DNA of 32,768 nt. It comes from Gammaproteobacteria bacterium. GTDB taxonomy: Bacteria > Pseudomonadota > Gammaproteobacteria > SZUA-152. The stretch's first letter is position 1; each line of letters begins with the position of its first letter. The notes beneath the pieces are model-generated. The model had not been told where the DNA came from. It did not search any database and saw only the letters and a list, made by a program, of their open reading frames with translations. The translations under genes and the position numbers were made by a program. This document shows positions 22,528 through 30,914 of this stretch, in pieces. The stretch covers positions 1 to 32,768 of the forward strand of contig DRQN01000144.1 of the NCBI GenBank assembly GCA_011371455.1, in the 5' to 3' direction.

Positions 22528-22695
22528 TCAGCAGTCGGCGGCTGGCGATAGAGGAATAACCTGAAATTGTTGTTGAGGTAGCATTCGCGCGACCACCGTG
22601 GTGGTGCTCCAGTAGAGGACGTTGGGGCGCCAGCCGTGACGTAGCAGGGCGCCACGATGGCGGTCGCGGATGCGTTGGCGCTGCGCCGGGGTCAT
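22528..22695 (-). CDS. Small hypothetical protein directly downstream of cbbO
   Basis: A 55-codon ORF beginning MTPAQRQRIRDRHRGALLRH and ending QVIPLSPAADC, starting 16 bases after the cbbO stop on the same strand. A GGAAA ribosome binding site lies nearby. The protein is basic at its N-terminus and contains a WRPNVLYWSTTTVVARMLP segment. I recognise no family. Spacing and codon use similar to the cbb genes favour a real gene, but a short fragment of a lost gene is also possible. Confidence 0.5.
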   Translation of the reverse strand: MTPAQRQRIRDRHRGALLRHGWRPNVLYWSTTTVVARMLPQQQFQVIPLSPAADC

Positions 22696-22711
22696 GGGCT
22701 TTCCGTGGGCG

Positions 22712-24982
22712 CTATTTGGTCAGCGCCATGAACAGCTGCGGCAGCTTTTCCGGCAACCGCTCGACGTTGTCGATGACCGTGTACTGCTGGCCGAAGATGT
22801 CGCCCACGTATTCGTCGGCGCGGCGATCGAGGTTGATGCAGTGGGTGAAGATGCCCTCGCGATCCAGTTCCTGCACGGCCTTGCGGGCATCCTCGATGAG
22901 CAGGCGTTCGTCATTGACGTCGATGTCGGCGGGCTCGCCATCGGTGAGGATCAGCAGCAGCTTCTTCTCGGCGCGGCGCGCGGCCAGGTAGTGACCGGCG
23001 TGTCGCATGGCGGCGCCCATGCGCGTGGAGTAGCCGGCCTCCATGGCGCCGAGGCGTGATTTCACGTCGTCGCCCCACTTTTCCGTGAAGCCCTTGATGT
23101 GCTGGTAGCGCACCTCGTGGCGGGTATTGGAGGAGAAGCCGGCGATGGCGAACTCGTCACCCAGCTTGTCGATGGCCCAGCCGAGCAGGGCCACGGCCTC
23201 CTGGCTCAGTTCCAGCACCGTCTGCTGACAACCCTTGGGCACCTCGGCCACCGATTGCGAGAGGTCGATGAGCAGCGACACGGCGATGTCACGGCCGGCG
23301 GTGGTGTGGCTCATGTTGATGCGCGGGTCCGGGGTGTGGCCGGTCTTGAAGTCGATCAGCGAGCGGATGGCGACGTCCAGGTCCAGCTCGCTGCCGTCTT
23401 CCTGGTAGCGCACGCGCACGAACTGCTGCGGCTTGAGCATGTCGAGGATCTGCTTGAGGCGCTTGGCCAGGGCGGCGTTCTTTTCCAGCAGCCGGTCGAT
23501 CAGCACCGGGCTGTTGCCGGGGTGCAGGGACTCGTACAGGCTCACCCAGTCGGGGCGGAAGCTCTGGGTGTGGTAGTCCCATTCGTGATAGTGGCGCGGC
23601 GGCAGGCCCGACTCGGGGCTGTCCTCTTCCTGCACTTCTTTCTCATTGAGGTCGAACAGCTCCTCTTCGTCGCCCATCTCGATGAATACCCACAGACTGC
23701 GGTTGTCGTCGCGGTAGCCCACCACCGTGTCGGTGAAGTGCACGTTGGGCAGCTGGTCGCTCTGGCGCCGGGTGCGGGCGACGAAGCTGGCGGCGAGGCT
23801 GGCCATTTCCCTGGTGCTGCTTTCGCCCTCGGCGAGCAGGGCGTGGAAGCGTTCGGCGAATTCGAGCACGTCCGGGTCGCCGTAGCCGTGATCCGGATCG
23901 AGCACGGCGCGCGAGAACAGCGCCAGGCGGTGGCGGATGCAGGATTCCGTCTCCGGGTCGCAGGCGTCTTCCACCGGCCTGGGGTGCAGGCTGAGGAGGA
24001 TGCGGCGCAGGCCGGGGTAACGGCGCATCACCAGGGTGTCGATGCGGCAGTCCTCGAACAGCTCGATGGCGACGCGCTGGAAAGGGCTGAAGTTGTCGGC
24101 GATCACCGTGCCGCTCCAGCGCCGGTGGCCGGCGACGTGGGCCAGCAGGGCGCGGTAGCGGTCGAGGCCGGGGATGCCGTTGAGGTCGTCGTAGACGTCG
24201 GGCACGCGGATGCCGAGCTTGTCGAAATAGGGCTGCGGCTTGCGCAGTTCGTCGAAGCCCTCGGAATACGGCACCAGGTAGGGTTTCTCTTCGCCGCGCT
24301 CCAGCCACATGGCCCACAGGTAGAGATCGAGCTTGCGTTCGTGGTCCATGAACAGCACGCCGCGACGTTCCCGCTGCAGTACCGCGCGGCTGTCGGCGGA
24401 CTGTAACTGGAAGTAGTCGCGCTGGCGCTCGGGGTGATCGGCGTAGTTGTGGATGCCGTAGTCGACCCAGTTACGCACTCCCTCCAGCGACAGCTGGCTG
24501 AGCAGGAAGGGAATCTGTTCCAGCAGGTCGGGCAGGCCGGGGCTGGGGATGGTGCTGTGGAAGCCGTGGATGGAGCGCGTGGTGCGTTCCGCCATGTCGA
24601 AAACCAGCTCGACATAGCGCTCGAGCAACGCCAGGCTACCCAACCGGCGGCTGGCCTCGGCAATGGCCTGCAGGAAGGGCGGGATGGCCTTGCCATTGGG
24701 AGTGCGCGACAGCTTCCACACCGCCCGCGAGATCAGCGACAGGGATCCCTCGCCGACCTGCTTCGCCACCTGAGGCATGTTTTCCAGGTACACCAGAACC
24801 GGCTCGAAACCGCGCCCGATCATGCACACCAGGGAGGCGCCGTCGAGGTAGTCGTCGACGCCCCTGGGCGACAGCAGCGCCGCGGCCTCGGCCATGCAGT
24901 CGGCGAACACGTCGTCGAGCTGCGGGAAGCTGCAGGTCAGGCGTTTGCGGCAAGTGGCGAGTTGTTCTTCGCTCAGGCTCAT
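22712..24982 (-). CDS. cbbO: RuBisCO activase subunit CbbO (VWA domain protein)
   Basis: 756-residue adaptor that links the AAA+ motor CbbQ to RuBisCO, allowing removal of inhibitory sugar phosphates from the active site. The long N-terminal helical region (1-550) is CbbO-specific. The C-terminal von Willebrand A domain (about 565-750) has an intact MIDAS: DLSQS (573-577), a Thr in GYSTRMG and the Asp in LTDGEPAD. The ATG at 24982 is preceded by GGAGAG; upstream codons are not conserved in character. It lies 28 bases behind cbbQ in the same operon. Length fits the family. Confidence 0.95.
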   Translation of the reverse strand: MSLSEEQLATCRKRLTCSFPQLDDVFADCMAEAAALLSPRGVDDYLDGASLVCMIGRGFEPVLVYLENMPQVAKQVGEGSLSLISRAVWKLSRTPNGKAIPPFLQAIAEASRRLGSLALLERYVELVFDMAERTTRSIHGFHSTIPSPGLPDLLEQIPFLLSQLSLEGVRNWVDYGIHNYADHPERQRDYFQLQSADSRAVLQRERRGVLFMDHERKLDLYLWAMWLERGEEKPYLVPYSEGFDELRKPQPYFDKLGIRVPDVYDDLNGIPGLDRYRALLAHVAGHRRWSGTVIADNFSPFQRVAIELFEDCRIDTLVMRRYPGLRRILLSLHPRPVEDACDPETESCIRHRLALFSRAVLDPDHGYGDPDVLEFAERFHALLAEGESSTREMASLAASFVARTRRQSDQLPNVHFTDTVVGYRDDNRSLWVFIEMGDEEELFDLNEKEVQEEDSPESGLPPRHYHEWDYHTQSFRPDWVSLYESLHPGNSPVLIDRLLEKNAALAKRLKQILDMLKPQQFVRVRYQEDGSELDLDVAIRSLIDFKTGHTPDPRINMSHTTAGRDIAVSLLIDLSQSVAEVPKGCQQTVLELSQEAVALLGWAIDKLGDEFAIAGFSSNTRHEVRYQHIKGFTEKWGDDVKSRLGAMEAGYSTRMGAAMRHAGHYLAARRAEKKLLLILTDGEPADIDVNDERLLIEDARKAVQELDREGIFTHCINLDRRADEYVGDIFGQQYTVIDNVERLPEKLPQLFMALTK

Positions 24983-25010
24983 GGTTCTCTCCGGGGGCAG
25001 TGCTGAGTCC

Positions 25011-25823
25011 TCAGTCCTCAAACACCGCATCGATGGCATGACCCAGCGTGCTACGGATATCGGCGTCGTCGGTGATGGGACGCACCAGGGCCATGCGGCA
25101 GGCATCGCGCGCGGCGATGCCGCCCTTGATGAGGTTGGCGGCGTACACCAGCAGGCGGGTGGAGACGCCTTCGTCGAGGCCGTGGCCCTTGAGGTTGCGC
25201 GCGGTGTGTCCCACCTTGACCAGTTTCTCGGCGGCGGCCTTGTCGATGCCGGTTTCCTTGGTCAGTATTTCGACCTCCAGCGCGGCGCCGGCGTAGTCGA
25301 AGTCCAGCGCCACGAAGCGCTGCTTGGTGGACTGCTTGAGGTCCTTCATCAGGCTCTGGTAGCCGGGGTTGTAAGAGATCACCAGCTGGAAGTCGGGATG
25401 CGCCTCGACCAACTCACCCTTCTTGTCCAGCGGCAGGGTGCGGCGGTGGTCGGTGAGGGGATGAATGACCACGGTGGTGTCCTGGCGCGCCTCGACGATC
25501 TCGTCCAGATAGCAGATGGCGCCGATGCGCGCGGCCAAGGTCAGCGGGCCGTCCAGCCAGCGGGTGCCGTTGGCGTCCAGCAGGTAGCGGCCGACCAGGT
25601 CGGAGGCGGTCATGTCCTCGTTGCAGGCCACGGTGATCAGCGGCTTGCCCAGCCGCCAGGCCATGTGCTCGATGAAGCGCGACTTGCCGCAGCCCGTCGG
25701 GCCCTTGACCATCATCGGCAGGCGCGAGGCGTAGGCCGCGGTGTAGAGTGCAATTTCGTTGCCTTGCGGCTCGTAGAAGGGTTCTTGGGTGATGCTGTAC
25801 TGTGCGGTGTCTTGTGTGCTCAT
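25011..25823 (-). CDS. cbbQ: RuBisCO activase AAA+ ATPase CbbQ
   Basis: 270-residue MoxR-class AAA+ ATPase that forms the hexameric motor of the CbbQO activase. Walker A is GPTGCGKS (41-48), Walker B ICYLDEI (about 103-109), and sensor 1 lies in LVISYNPGYQ. The segment VACNEDMTASDLVGRYLL is characteristic of CbbQ/NorQ. The neighbours cbbM and cbbO identify it as CbbQ rather than NorQ. A terminator hairpin stands between cbbM and this gene. Confidence 0.96.
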   Translation of the reverse strand: MSTQDTAQYSITQEPFYEPQGNEIALYTAAYASRLPMMVKGPTGCGKSRFIEHMAWRLGKPLITVACNEDMTASDLVGRYLLDANGTRWLDGPLTLAARIGAICYLDEIVEARQDTTVVIHPLTDHRRTLPLDKKGELVEAHPDFQLVISYNPGYQSLMKDLKQSTKQRFVALDFDYAGAALEVEILTKETGIDKAAAEKLVKVGHTARNLKGHGLDEGVSTRLLVYAANLIKGGIAARDACRMALVRPITDDADIRSTLGHAIDAVFED

Positions 25824-25919
25824 GCGGTCACCTGCTTCTGCGGTTGGGTGAGGGGTATTCCCAAGCCGGTTGGCGTGAAAACCGGCCCGGGAATAGCCCT
25901 GATGCCTGATAGTCGTTTA

Positions 25920-25952
25920 GAAAAAAAGCCCCTGCAGGCAGGGGCTTTTTTC
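25920..25952. terminator. Bidirectional Rho-independent terminator between cbbM and cbbQ
   Basis: A perfect 8-bp stem AGCCCCTG/CAGGGGCT with loop CAGG (25927-25946) is flanked by seven A on the left and six T on the right, so it can stop transcription on either strand. For the minus-strand operon it follows the cbbM stop by about 30 bases. Partial read-through would give much more RuBisCO than CbbQO. Confidence 0.88.
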
Positions 25953-25979
25953 CGGTCTGCGTTCGTCCGAGCGTTCGCC

Positions 25980-27359
25980 TTACTTGTGAACGCCCAGCCT
26001 TTCGCGCCAACCCGGGTAGAGCTTGTCCGCATCGTGCGGGAAGGACTCGAAGGCGCGCGCGAATTCCTTGTGCTCCTTGGCGAACTCGATGGGGTCTGCG
26101 CCTTCCTTCCAGCACTCGTAGGCCTGGCGCAGGGAGATGGCGCCGGCGGCCGGGCTGTCGATGTGGCCGTAAGAGCCGCCACCGGCGGTGTTGATCACGT
26201 TGCCGTGGCCCAGGTTCTCGAAGAAGCCGGGCAGGCGCAGGGCGTTCATGCCGCCGGAGATGATCGGCGTGGTGGGCTTCATGCCGTACCACTCCTGGTG
26301 GTAGAAGGGGCCGTCGGCGCTGTCGCGCTCGATCATGTAGGCGATGTTGCGGTCGTCGGCGCCACCTTCCATCTTGCCGAAGCCCATGGTGCCCACGTGG
26401 ATGCCGGAGGCGCCCTGCAGGCGGGCCATCTTGGCCAGCACGAAGGCGGTATAGCCGCGCTTGGAGCTGGGGGAGGTCACGGCGCCGTGACCGGCACGGT
26501 GATAGTGCAGGTACTGGCCGGCAAAGTAGCGGCGGGCGGTGGTGACCATGCCGGGACCACCGACGTAACCGTCGACCAGCAGGGCGACCTTGTCGGCGTC
26601 GGGGCCAAAGGTTTCCAGCACGTACTCGCCACGGGCGATCATCTCGCTGTGGTCGTCGGCGGTGATGTTGGCGGAGAACAGCTTGGCCTGGCCGGTCTCG
26701 TCCTGGGCCCGCTTCATGGCGTCGGCCACCAGCGGGATCACCTTCTTCATGGGGCAGAACACCTGGTTGCCCTGGGGCTCGTCGTTCTTGATGAAGTCAC
26801 CGCCCAGCCAGAACTGGTAGGCCGCTTCGGCGAAGGGCTCGGGACGCAGACCCAGCTTGGGCTTGATGATGGTACCGGCGATGTAACCGCCGTCCTTGAC
26901 GGGGCGGCCGAGGATGCGCCACAGGTCGGAGATGTCCTTGGAGGGACCATCGAACAGCTGCAGCATGCGCGGCGGCATGTAGAAGTCCTGCATCTGCGCG
27001 TTCTTGACGTCGCCCATGCCCTGGTTGTTGCCGATGCACAGGGTCAGGAAGGAGACGATCATGGTGCGACCGTCGATGACGTTGCGATCGAACAGGTCGA
27101 TGGGGTAGGCGATCTTCATGATGCCCTTGGCCTCGTCGATTTCGTAGACCAGGGCATCGACGCCCTTGGTGAAGTCGTCGGTGGTGCAGACTTCGACGTT
27201 GGTGCCGGTGGAGGATTCGGCAGCGAAGTGGGCGGCGACTTCCAGGTAGCCGTAGCCCTCGGCGGGCTCCATGGTGTAGGCAACCAGGACGTGGTTGCCG
27301 CCGGCGATCAGTTCGTCTTCTTTCAGACTCAGGTCTGCGTAACGATTGGATTGATCCAT
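25980..27359 (-). CDS. cbbM: Form II ribulose-1,5-bisphosphate carboxylase/oxygenase
   Basis: 459-residue form II RuBisCO large chain, which fixes CO2 onto ribulose-1,5-bisphosphate as a dimer or higher oligomer without small subunits. The active-site residues fall at the standard form II positions: Lys166 (TIIKPKLG), the carbamylated Lys191 with Asp193 and Glu194 ([10 protein letters not shown]), [11 protein letters not shown], and the mobile loop 6 segment MGFGKMEG. A strong AAGGAGAT ribosome binding site precedes the ATG. The gene is divergent from cbbR and followed by cbbQO. Form II enzymes usually work at high CO2 and low O2. Confidence 0.98.
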   Translation of the reverse strand: MDQSNRYADLSLKEDELIAGGNHVLVAYTMEPAEGYGYLEVAAHFAAESSTGTNVEVCTTDDFTKGVDALVYEIDEAKGIMKIAYPIDLFDRNVIDGRTMIVSFLTLCIGNNQGMGDVKNAQMQDFYMPPRMLQLFDGPSKDISDLWRILGRPVKDGGYIAGTIIKPKLGLRPEPFAEAAYQFWLGGDFIKNDEPQGNQVFCPMKKVIPLVADAMKRAQDETGQAKLFSANITADDHSEMIARGEYVLETFGPDADKVALLVDGYVGGPGMVTTARRYFAGQYLHYHRAGHGAVTSPSSKRGYTAFVLAKMARLQGASGIHVGTMGFGKMEGGADDRNIAYMIERDSADGPFYHQEWYGMKPTTPIISGGMNALRLPGFFENLGHGNVINTAGGGSYGHIDSPAAGAISLRQAYECWKEGADPIEFAKEHKEFARAFESFPHDADKLYPGWRERLGVHK

Positions 27360-27524
27360 TTCGATCTCCTTTCAAGGTGAGAAACCAGGCCGAAACCGCA
27401 GCCCAGAGTAAAGAAAACCGTGTCGAGCGGGTCGTGCCGCGCGGGATTTCCGCCGCTTCCCCCCTCGATCAGGATTGCCACTCTATCGCCAAAGACCCAT
27501 AATTAAAAATAAATACTTTGATCA

Positions 27525-27550
27525 TATCGATAAGGAAAAACTTATCGATA
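27525..27550. promoter_or_regulatory. Perfect palindrome between cbbM and cbbR, candidate CbbR operator
   Basis: TATCGATAAG and CTTATCGATA form perfect 10-base arms around the spacer GAAAAA, in the AT-rich core of the divergent intergenic region. LysR-type regulators bind imperfect dyads with T-N11-A spacing near the regulator's own start, so CbbR is the natural candidate. The palindrome is more perfect than usual for this family; another repressor is possible. Confidence 0.6.
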
Positions 27551-27571
27551 ACCATTGCCAGGGAAACCACC

Positions 27572-28513
27572 GTGCACCTTACCCTGCGTCAACTCAAGGT
27601 CTTCGAGGCCGTTGCCCGTCATCTCAGCTTTCGCCGCGCCGCGGAAGAGCTGCACCTCAGCCAGCCCGCGGTGTCCATGCAGATCAAGCAGCTGGAAGCC
27701 AATGTCGAGCTGCCGTTGTTCGATCATGTGGGAAAAAAGGTGTTTCTCACCGAGGCGGGGCACGAGATGTTCCATTACAGCCGCGCCATTGCCGACCTGC
27801 TGAACGAGACGGACGAGGTCATCGAGCAACTCAAGGGCGGGCGGCGCGGCAAACTGACGCTGTCCGTAGCCTCCACTGTCAACTATTTCGCGCCAGCCCT
27901 GCTGAGCACCTTCTGCCAGCGCTTCCCCGACATCAATATCAGCCTCGACGTGACCAACCGCGAAACCCTGCTGCGCCAGCTGGCCGACAACGAGGCCGAT
28001 CTGGTGATCATGGGCCAGCCGCCGGCAGGCGAGGATCTGGAGGCCGGCGCCTTCATGGAAAATCCGCTGGTGATCATCGCCCCACCGGATCACCCCCTGG
28101 CAGGGGAAAGGCGCGTGCCGCTGCAGCGCCTGGAGGACGAGACCTTTCTGGTGCGCGAACGCGGCTCGGGCACCCGCGGCGCCACCGAGCGCTTCTTCAG
28201 CCAGCACGGCATCACCCTCAATGCCGGCATGGAGGTCTCCAGCAACGAGGCCATCAAGCAATCCGTGCAGGCCGGCCTGGGGCTGGGCCTGTTGTCGCGG
28301 GATACGCTGGAGATGGAACTGGCGCTGAACAGGCTGGTGGTGCTGGACGTGGAGGGATTCCCCATCGTGCGTCACTGGTACGTGATGCACCGGCGGGCGA
28401 AACGCCTGTCGCCAGTGGCGCAGGCCTTCAAGCGCTTTTTACTGGAAGAGGCCAATACCCTGCTGCACCCGGAATTACCGGCTGGCGGGGTATCGGCCGT
28501 GGCAGAGGAATGA
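27572..28513 (+). CDS. cbbR: LysR-family regulator of RuBisCO genes (CbbR)
   Basis: 313-residue LysR-type transcription regulator. The N-terminal winged helix-turn-helix is TLRQLKVFEAVARHLSFRRAAEELHLSQPAVSMQIKQLE (residues 3-41). The effector-binding domain (about 90-300) shows KLTLSVASTVNYFAPALLSTF, FLVRERGSGTR and the QSVQAGLGLGLLS segment typical of CbbR. The GTG at 27572 with AGGGA upstream is the likely start; an earlier in-frame start would run through the operator region. Divergent placement from cbbM is the standard CbbR arrangement. CbbR usually responds to metabolites such as RuBP, PEP or NADPH; the effector here is not known. Confidence 0.94.
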   Translation: MHLTLRQLKVFEAVARHLSFRRAAEELHLSQPAVSMQIKQLEANVELPLFDHVGKKVFLTEAGHEMFHYSRAIADLLNETDEVIEQLKGGRRGKLTLSVASTVNYFAPALLSTFCQRFPDINISLDVTNRETLLRQLADNEADLVIMGQPPAGEDLEAGAFMENPLVIIAPPDHPLAGERRVPLQRLEDETFLVRERGSGTRGATERFFSQHGITLNAGMEVSSNEAIKQSVQAGLGLGLLSRDTLEMELALNRLVVLDVEGFPIVRHWYVMHRRAKRLSPVAQAFKRFLLEEANTLLHPELPAGGVSAVAEE

Positions 28514-28550
28514 CAGAAAGGCGGAAATGAGCAGCGCGGCCGGCGCCGGC

Positions 28551-28784
28551 TCAGTGCAGGTCACAGCGTTCCGGGTGCCGGGAAATGATGGCGTAGACCG
28601 TGTCGTAGAGTTTTTCCTTGCCGCGGCGGCTGCATTCCACGTACACCAGGTCCAGCAGCTGGCGGCCCTCGTCGGCCTCCTTGCCGGCCCCCATCAGGGC
28701 GCGGCAGACACTACGGCGGACAAAGCGAACCAGCGCCTTTTCCGACATCTTCGGCAGGGCATGTTCCAGTCGCTCGATCTTCAT
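28551..28784 (-). CDS. Small conserved-looking hypothetical protein
   Basis: 77-residue soluble protein beginning MKIERLEHALPKMSEKALVR and ending SRHPERCDLH. It is rich in Arg, Lys and Glu, predicted mostly helical, with three cysteines. No family is recognised. An excellent ribosome binding site (AAGGAG, five bases before the ATG) supports it as real. It converges with cbbR (38-base gap). Confidence 0.72.
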   Translation of the reverse strand: MKIERLEHALPKMSEKALVRFVRRSVCRALMGAGKEADEGRQLLDLVYVECSRRGKEKLYDTVYAIISRHPERCDLH

Positions 28785-28805
28785 GGTTTTCTCCTTCTTC
28801 CCTAG

Positions 28806-28963
28806 AGGCTGTCGGGTTTAGGTAATCGTAGCGAGCAGGTGGGAGAGCGGCCAAAATCTCCCCGATTTTTCGTTAAATACCCCCACTATTCGCCTCAAAA
28901 ATCGGGAATATTTTGACTCGCCCTCCCACCTGCGCAGTAGATTATTCCTAAATCCGACAGCCT
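28806..28963. mobile_element. 158-bp palindromic non-coding element
   Basis: The ends AGGCTGTCGGGTTTAGGTAAT and ATTATTCCTAAATCCGACAG plus CCT are inverted repeats. Further inside, CAGGTGGGAG pairs with CTCCCACCTG, CCAAAAT with ATTTTGA, and CCCGATTTTT with AAAAATCGGG, so nearly the whole element can fold into one hairpin. TA dinucleotides sit just outside both ends. No ORF is present. It is unrelated in sequence to the other MITE-like family in the window. Confidence 0.75.
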
Positions 28964-29078
28964 TCTATTCAAGAATAGTCTTGCCGATGGCGCTGGCAAT
29001 GCGTGTGATCAAATTTTTCGCATTGCATGCGCCTCACTGGGACTATCGTCCCGCAAGCAAAAAATTCCACCGCAAACC

Positions 29079-29092
29079 GTGAGCCGGCTCAC
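29079..29092. promoter_or_regulatory. Perfect 14-bp palindrome upstream of a small exported protein
   Basis: GTGAGCCGGCTCAC lies 119 bases before the start at 29211, in a region of about 250 bases with no gene. It may be an operator, but no regulator gene is adjacent. The rest of 28964-29210 holds AT-containing promoter-like sequence and an ATAATC/GATTAT inverted pair near 29142-29181, with no clear -35/-10 set. Confidence 0.4.
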
Positions 29093-29210
29093 AGCGGTAA
29101 CGATTGCCGTGCGGCACTTGCCAGATCCGCCGCGAGGGAGAATAATCGGGCGTCGATACCCGACAGAATAAGTCGGATTATCGCCCCCAGCGAAAGAAAG
29201 GAGGATCGTC

Positions 29211-29492
29211 ATGCGCAAAACCACCCTCACCGGCCTGGCCCTGACGGCCAGCCTGTTTTCCGCCAGCGTCCTGGCCTGCGACGCCATGGGCCCCAGCACC
29301 CACATGGGCCAGCTGATGTCCATCGATGCGGCCAACAGCACGTTCACCATCCGTGACGCCCAGTCCGGCGGCCCCATCACCTTCAGCGCCGATGCCGATG
29401 TTCTCAAGGCATTGAAGGCACACACCGGCAGCGTGATGGTGAATTACGAGGAAGACGAGACCGGCAACAAGGCGGTCGGCGTGTCTTTCTAA
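29211..29492 (+). CDS. Small exported protein of unknown function
   Basis: 93-residue protein with a clear signal peptide (MRKTTLTGLALTASLFSASVLA, cleavage about residue 22). The mature part of about 70 residues is MGQLMSIDAANSTFTIRDAQ and so on, an alternating strand pattern like a small OB-fold or DUF5666-type barrel. One cysteine immediately follows the predicted cleavage site. CusF-like metal binding is possible but the CusF Trp/Met ligands are not visible. AAAGGAGG lies eight bases before the ATG, and a terminator follows, so it is a single-gene unit. Confidence 0.8.
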   Translation: MRKTTLTGLALTASLFSASVLACDAMGPSTHMGQLMSIDAANSTFTIRDAQSGGPITFSADADVLKALKAHTGSVMVNYEEDETGNKAVGVSF

Positions 29493-29528
29493 AGGCCAGC
29501 GCTAAACTTGCCTTCGGGCAGGCCGAAG

Positions 29529-29551
29529 AAGGGCGGGCAACCGCCCTTTTT
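29529..29551 (+). terminator. Rho-independent terminator
   Basis: GGGCGG (29531-29536), loop GCAA and CCGCCC (29541-29546) are followed by five T. It stands about 40 bases after the small exported-protein gene and ends its transcript. Confidence 0.88.
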
Positions 29552-29648
29552 CATGCGTGTCCGGTGGCCGGGATTTTGCCCGCTCATGGCAGGGGAGTAA
29601 CATGCATATCAGATACACGATAAAGCGCCCAACAAGAACAATAACGCC

Positions 29649-30815
29649 ATGAGCCTGACCGCCACCCTGCAACGCTGGTTTCCGCCGCAGAGCGATCTCA
29701 GCGGCAAGCGCATCCTGATCTCCGCCATCGCCGCCCTGATTTCCGTGGTACTGGTGGCGCTGAGCAGCCGACAGCTCCTGGAGGGCATCGCCGGCCCCTT
29801 CCTGCTGGCCTCCATGGGCGCCTCCTCGGTGCTGTTGTTCGTCGTTCCCTCCAGCCCCATGTCACGACCCTGGCCCTTTGTTGGCGGGCACCTGATGGCC
29901 GGCCTGGTCGGCGTCAGCTGCGCGCAGCTGATTCCCGACATCGCTCTCGCCGCCGCAGTGGCCGCCGGCGGCGCCATCCTCGTCATGCACCTGCTGCGCT
30001 GCATGCACCCGCCCGGCAGCGCCACCGCCCTGCTGGCGGTGGTGGGGGGTGACACCGTGCACGACCTCGGCTATCAGTTCCTGCTCTCGCCAGTGGCCAT
30101 CAATGTCGCCATCATGCTGGCTTGCACACTGCTCTACTGGCGCCTCAGCCGGCTGCTGCGGCACACCCGCCGCCGACCGCTGGAGACGGTGATCGAGCGC
30201 GGTGAGGAAAAATGGCTCGCCAGCGGCCCCGCCTTCTCCGACGAAGACCTGCGCCAGGCAATGGCAGAAATGGACACCTTCCTGGACATCAGTCACAAGG
30301 ATCTGAAGGAGATCTACACCCGCGCCGAACAGCTCGCCCACGGCCGCCGGCTGGGCAGGCTGCGCTGCGGCGAGGTCATGAGCCAGCCGGTCATCACGGT
30401 GGAATTCGGCACCGAACTGGAGGAGACCTGGCAGCTGCTGGAGAAATACGATATCCGCGGCCTGCCGGTGATCGACCGCGCCCGCCATGTGATCGGCATC
30501 GTCACCGTCAGTGATTTCGTCCACCACGCCGACCAGCTGCCGCACGAGACCCTCGCCGAGCGCCTGGCGCACCTGCGCCGCCGCACCACGCGCCTGGAGT
30601 CGGACAAGCCCGAGGTGGCGGGCCAGATCATGACCCACCCGGTACTCACCGCGCGCGAAGACCAGCCCCTGTCCGAGGTGGCGCAACAATTCACCGCCAA
30701 CCACATCCACCACATCCCGGTAGTCGACCCAAAACGGAAACTGGTGGGCATGCTCACCCGCGAGGATGTGATGGCCGCCTGCGACTGCCCGGCGGACAAA
30801 ACGCCGCAGGACTGA
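29649..30815 (+). CDS. HPP-family membrane protein with two CBS domains
   Basis: 388-residue inner-membrane protein. The N-terminal HPP domain (about 1-175) has four to five hydrophobic helices and the name-giving MHPPGSATALLAV motif near residue 120. A linker leads to a CBS pair: GEVMSQPVITVEFGTELEET to VSDFV (about 238-295), and GQIMTHPVLTAREDQPLSEV to REDVM (about 325-380). CBS pairs bind adenine nucleotides and gate transport. HPP proteins have been linked to nitrite transport in plastids and cyanobacteria; the substrate here is unknown. The ATG lacks a clear ribosome binding site. Confidence 0.9.
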   Translation: MSLTATLQRWFPPQSDLSGKRILISAIAALISVVLVALSSRQLLEGIAGPFLLASMGASSVLLFVVPSSPMSRPWPFVGGHLMAGLVGVSCAQLIPDIALAAAVAAGGAILVMHLLRCMHPPGSATALLAVVGGDTVHDLGYQFLLSPVAINVAIMLACTLLYWRLSRLLRHTRRRPLETVIERGEEKWLASGPAFSDEDLRQAMAEMDTFLDISHKDLKEIYTRAEQLAHGRRLGRLRCGEVMSQPVITVEFGTELEETWQLLEKYDIRGLPVIDRARHVIGIVTVSDFVHHADQLPHETLAERLAHLRRRTTRLESDKPEVAGQIMTHPVLTAREDQPLSEVAQQFTANHIHHIPVVDPKRKLVGMLTREDVMAACDCPADKTPQD

Positions 30816-30851
30816 ATTTGGCGAAAATCCGCACCAGCGCACAGTTTCGGC

Positions 30852-30880
30852 TTGGGAAAAACCGAGGGCGCGGCTATACT
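30852..30880 (+). promoter_or_regulatory. Promoter of the small charged-protein gene
   Basis: TTGGGA (30852-30857) and TATACT (30875-30880) are separated by 17 bases and end 34 bases before the ATG at 30915. The -10 matches five of six consensus positions. Confidence 0.6.
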
Positions 30881-30914
30881 TTGGCGAGAAAGGCCCGAAG
30901 ATGAAGGGGGTTTT

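Noticed and set aside
22670-23059. 129-codon plus-strand ORF opposite the end of cbbO
   Set aside because: Overlaps the conserved VWA domain of cbbO on the opposite strand and shows no motif of its own.
24894-27380. 828-codon plus-strand frame opposite cbbO, cbbQ and cbbM
   Set aside because: Antisense shadow of three well-defined cbb genes; no domain recognisable.
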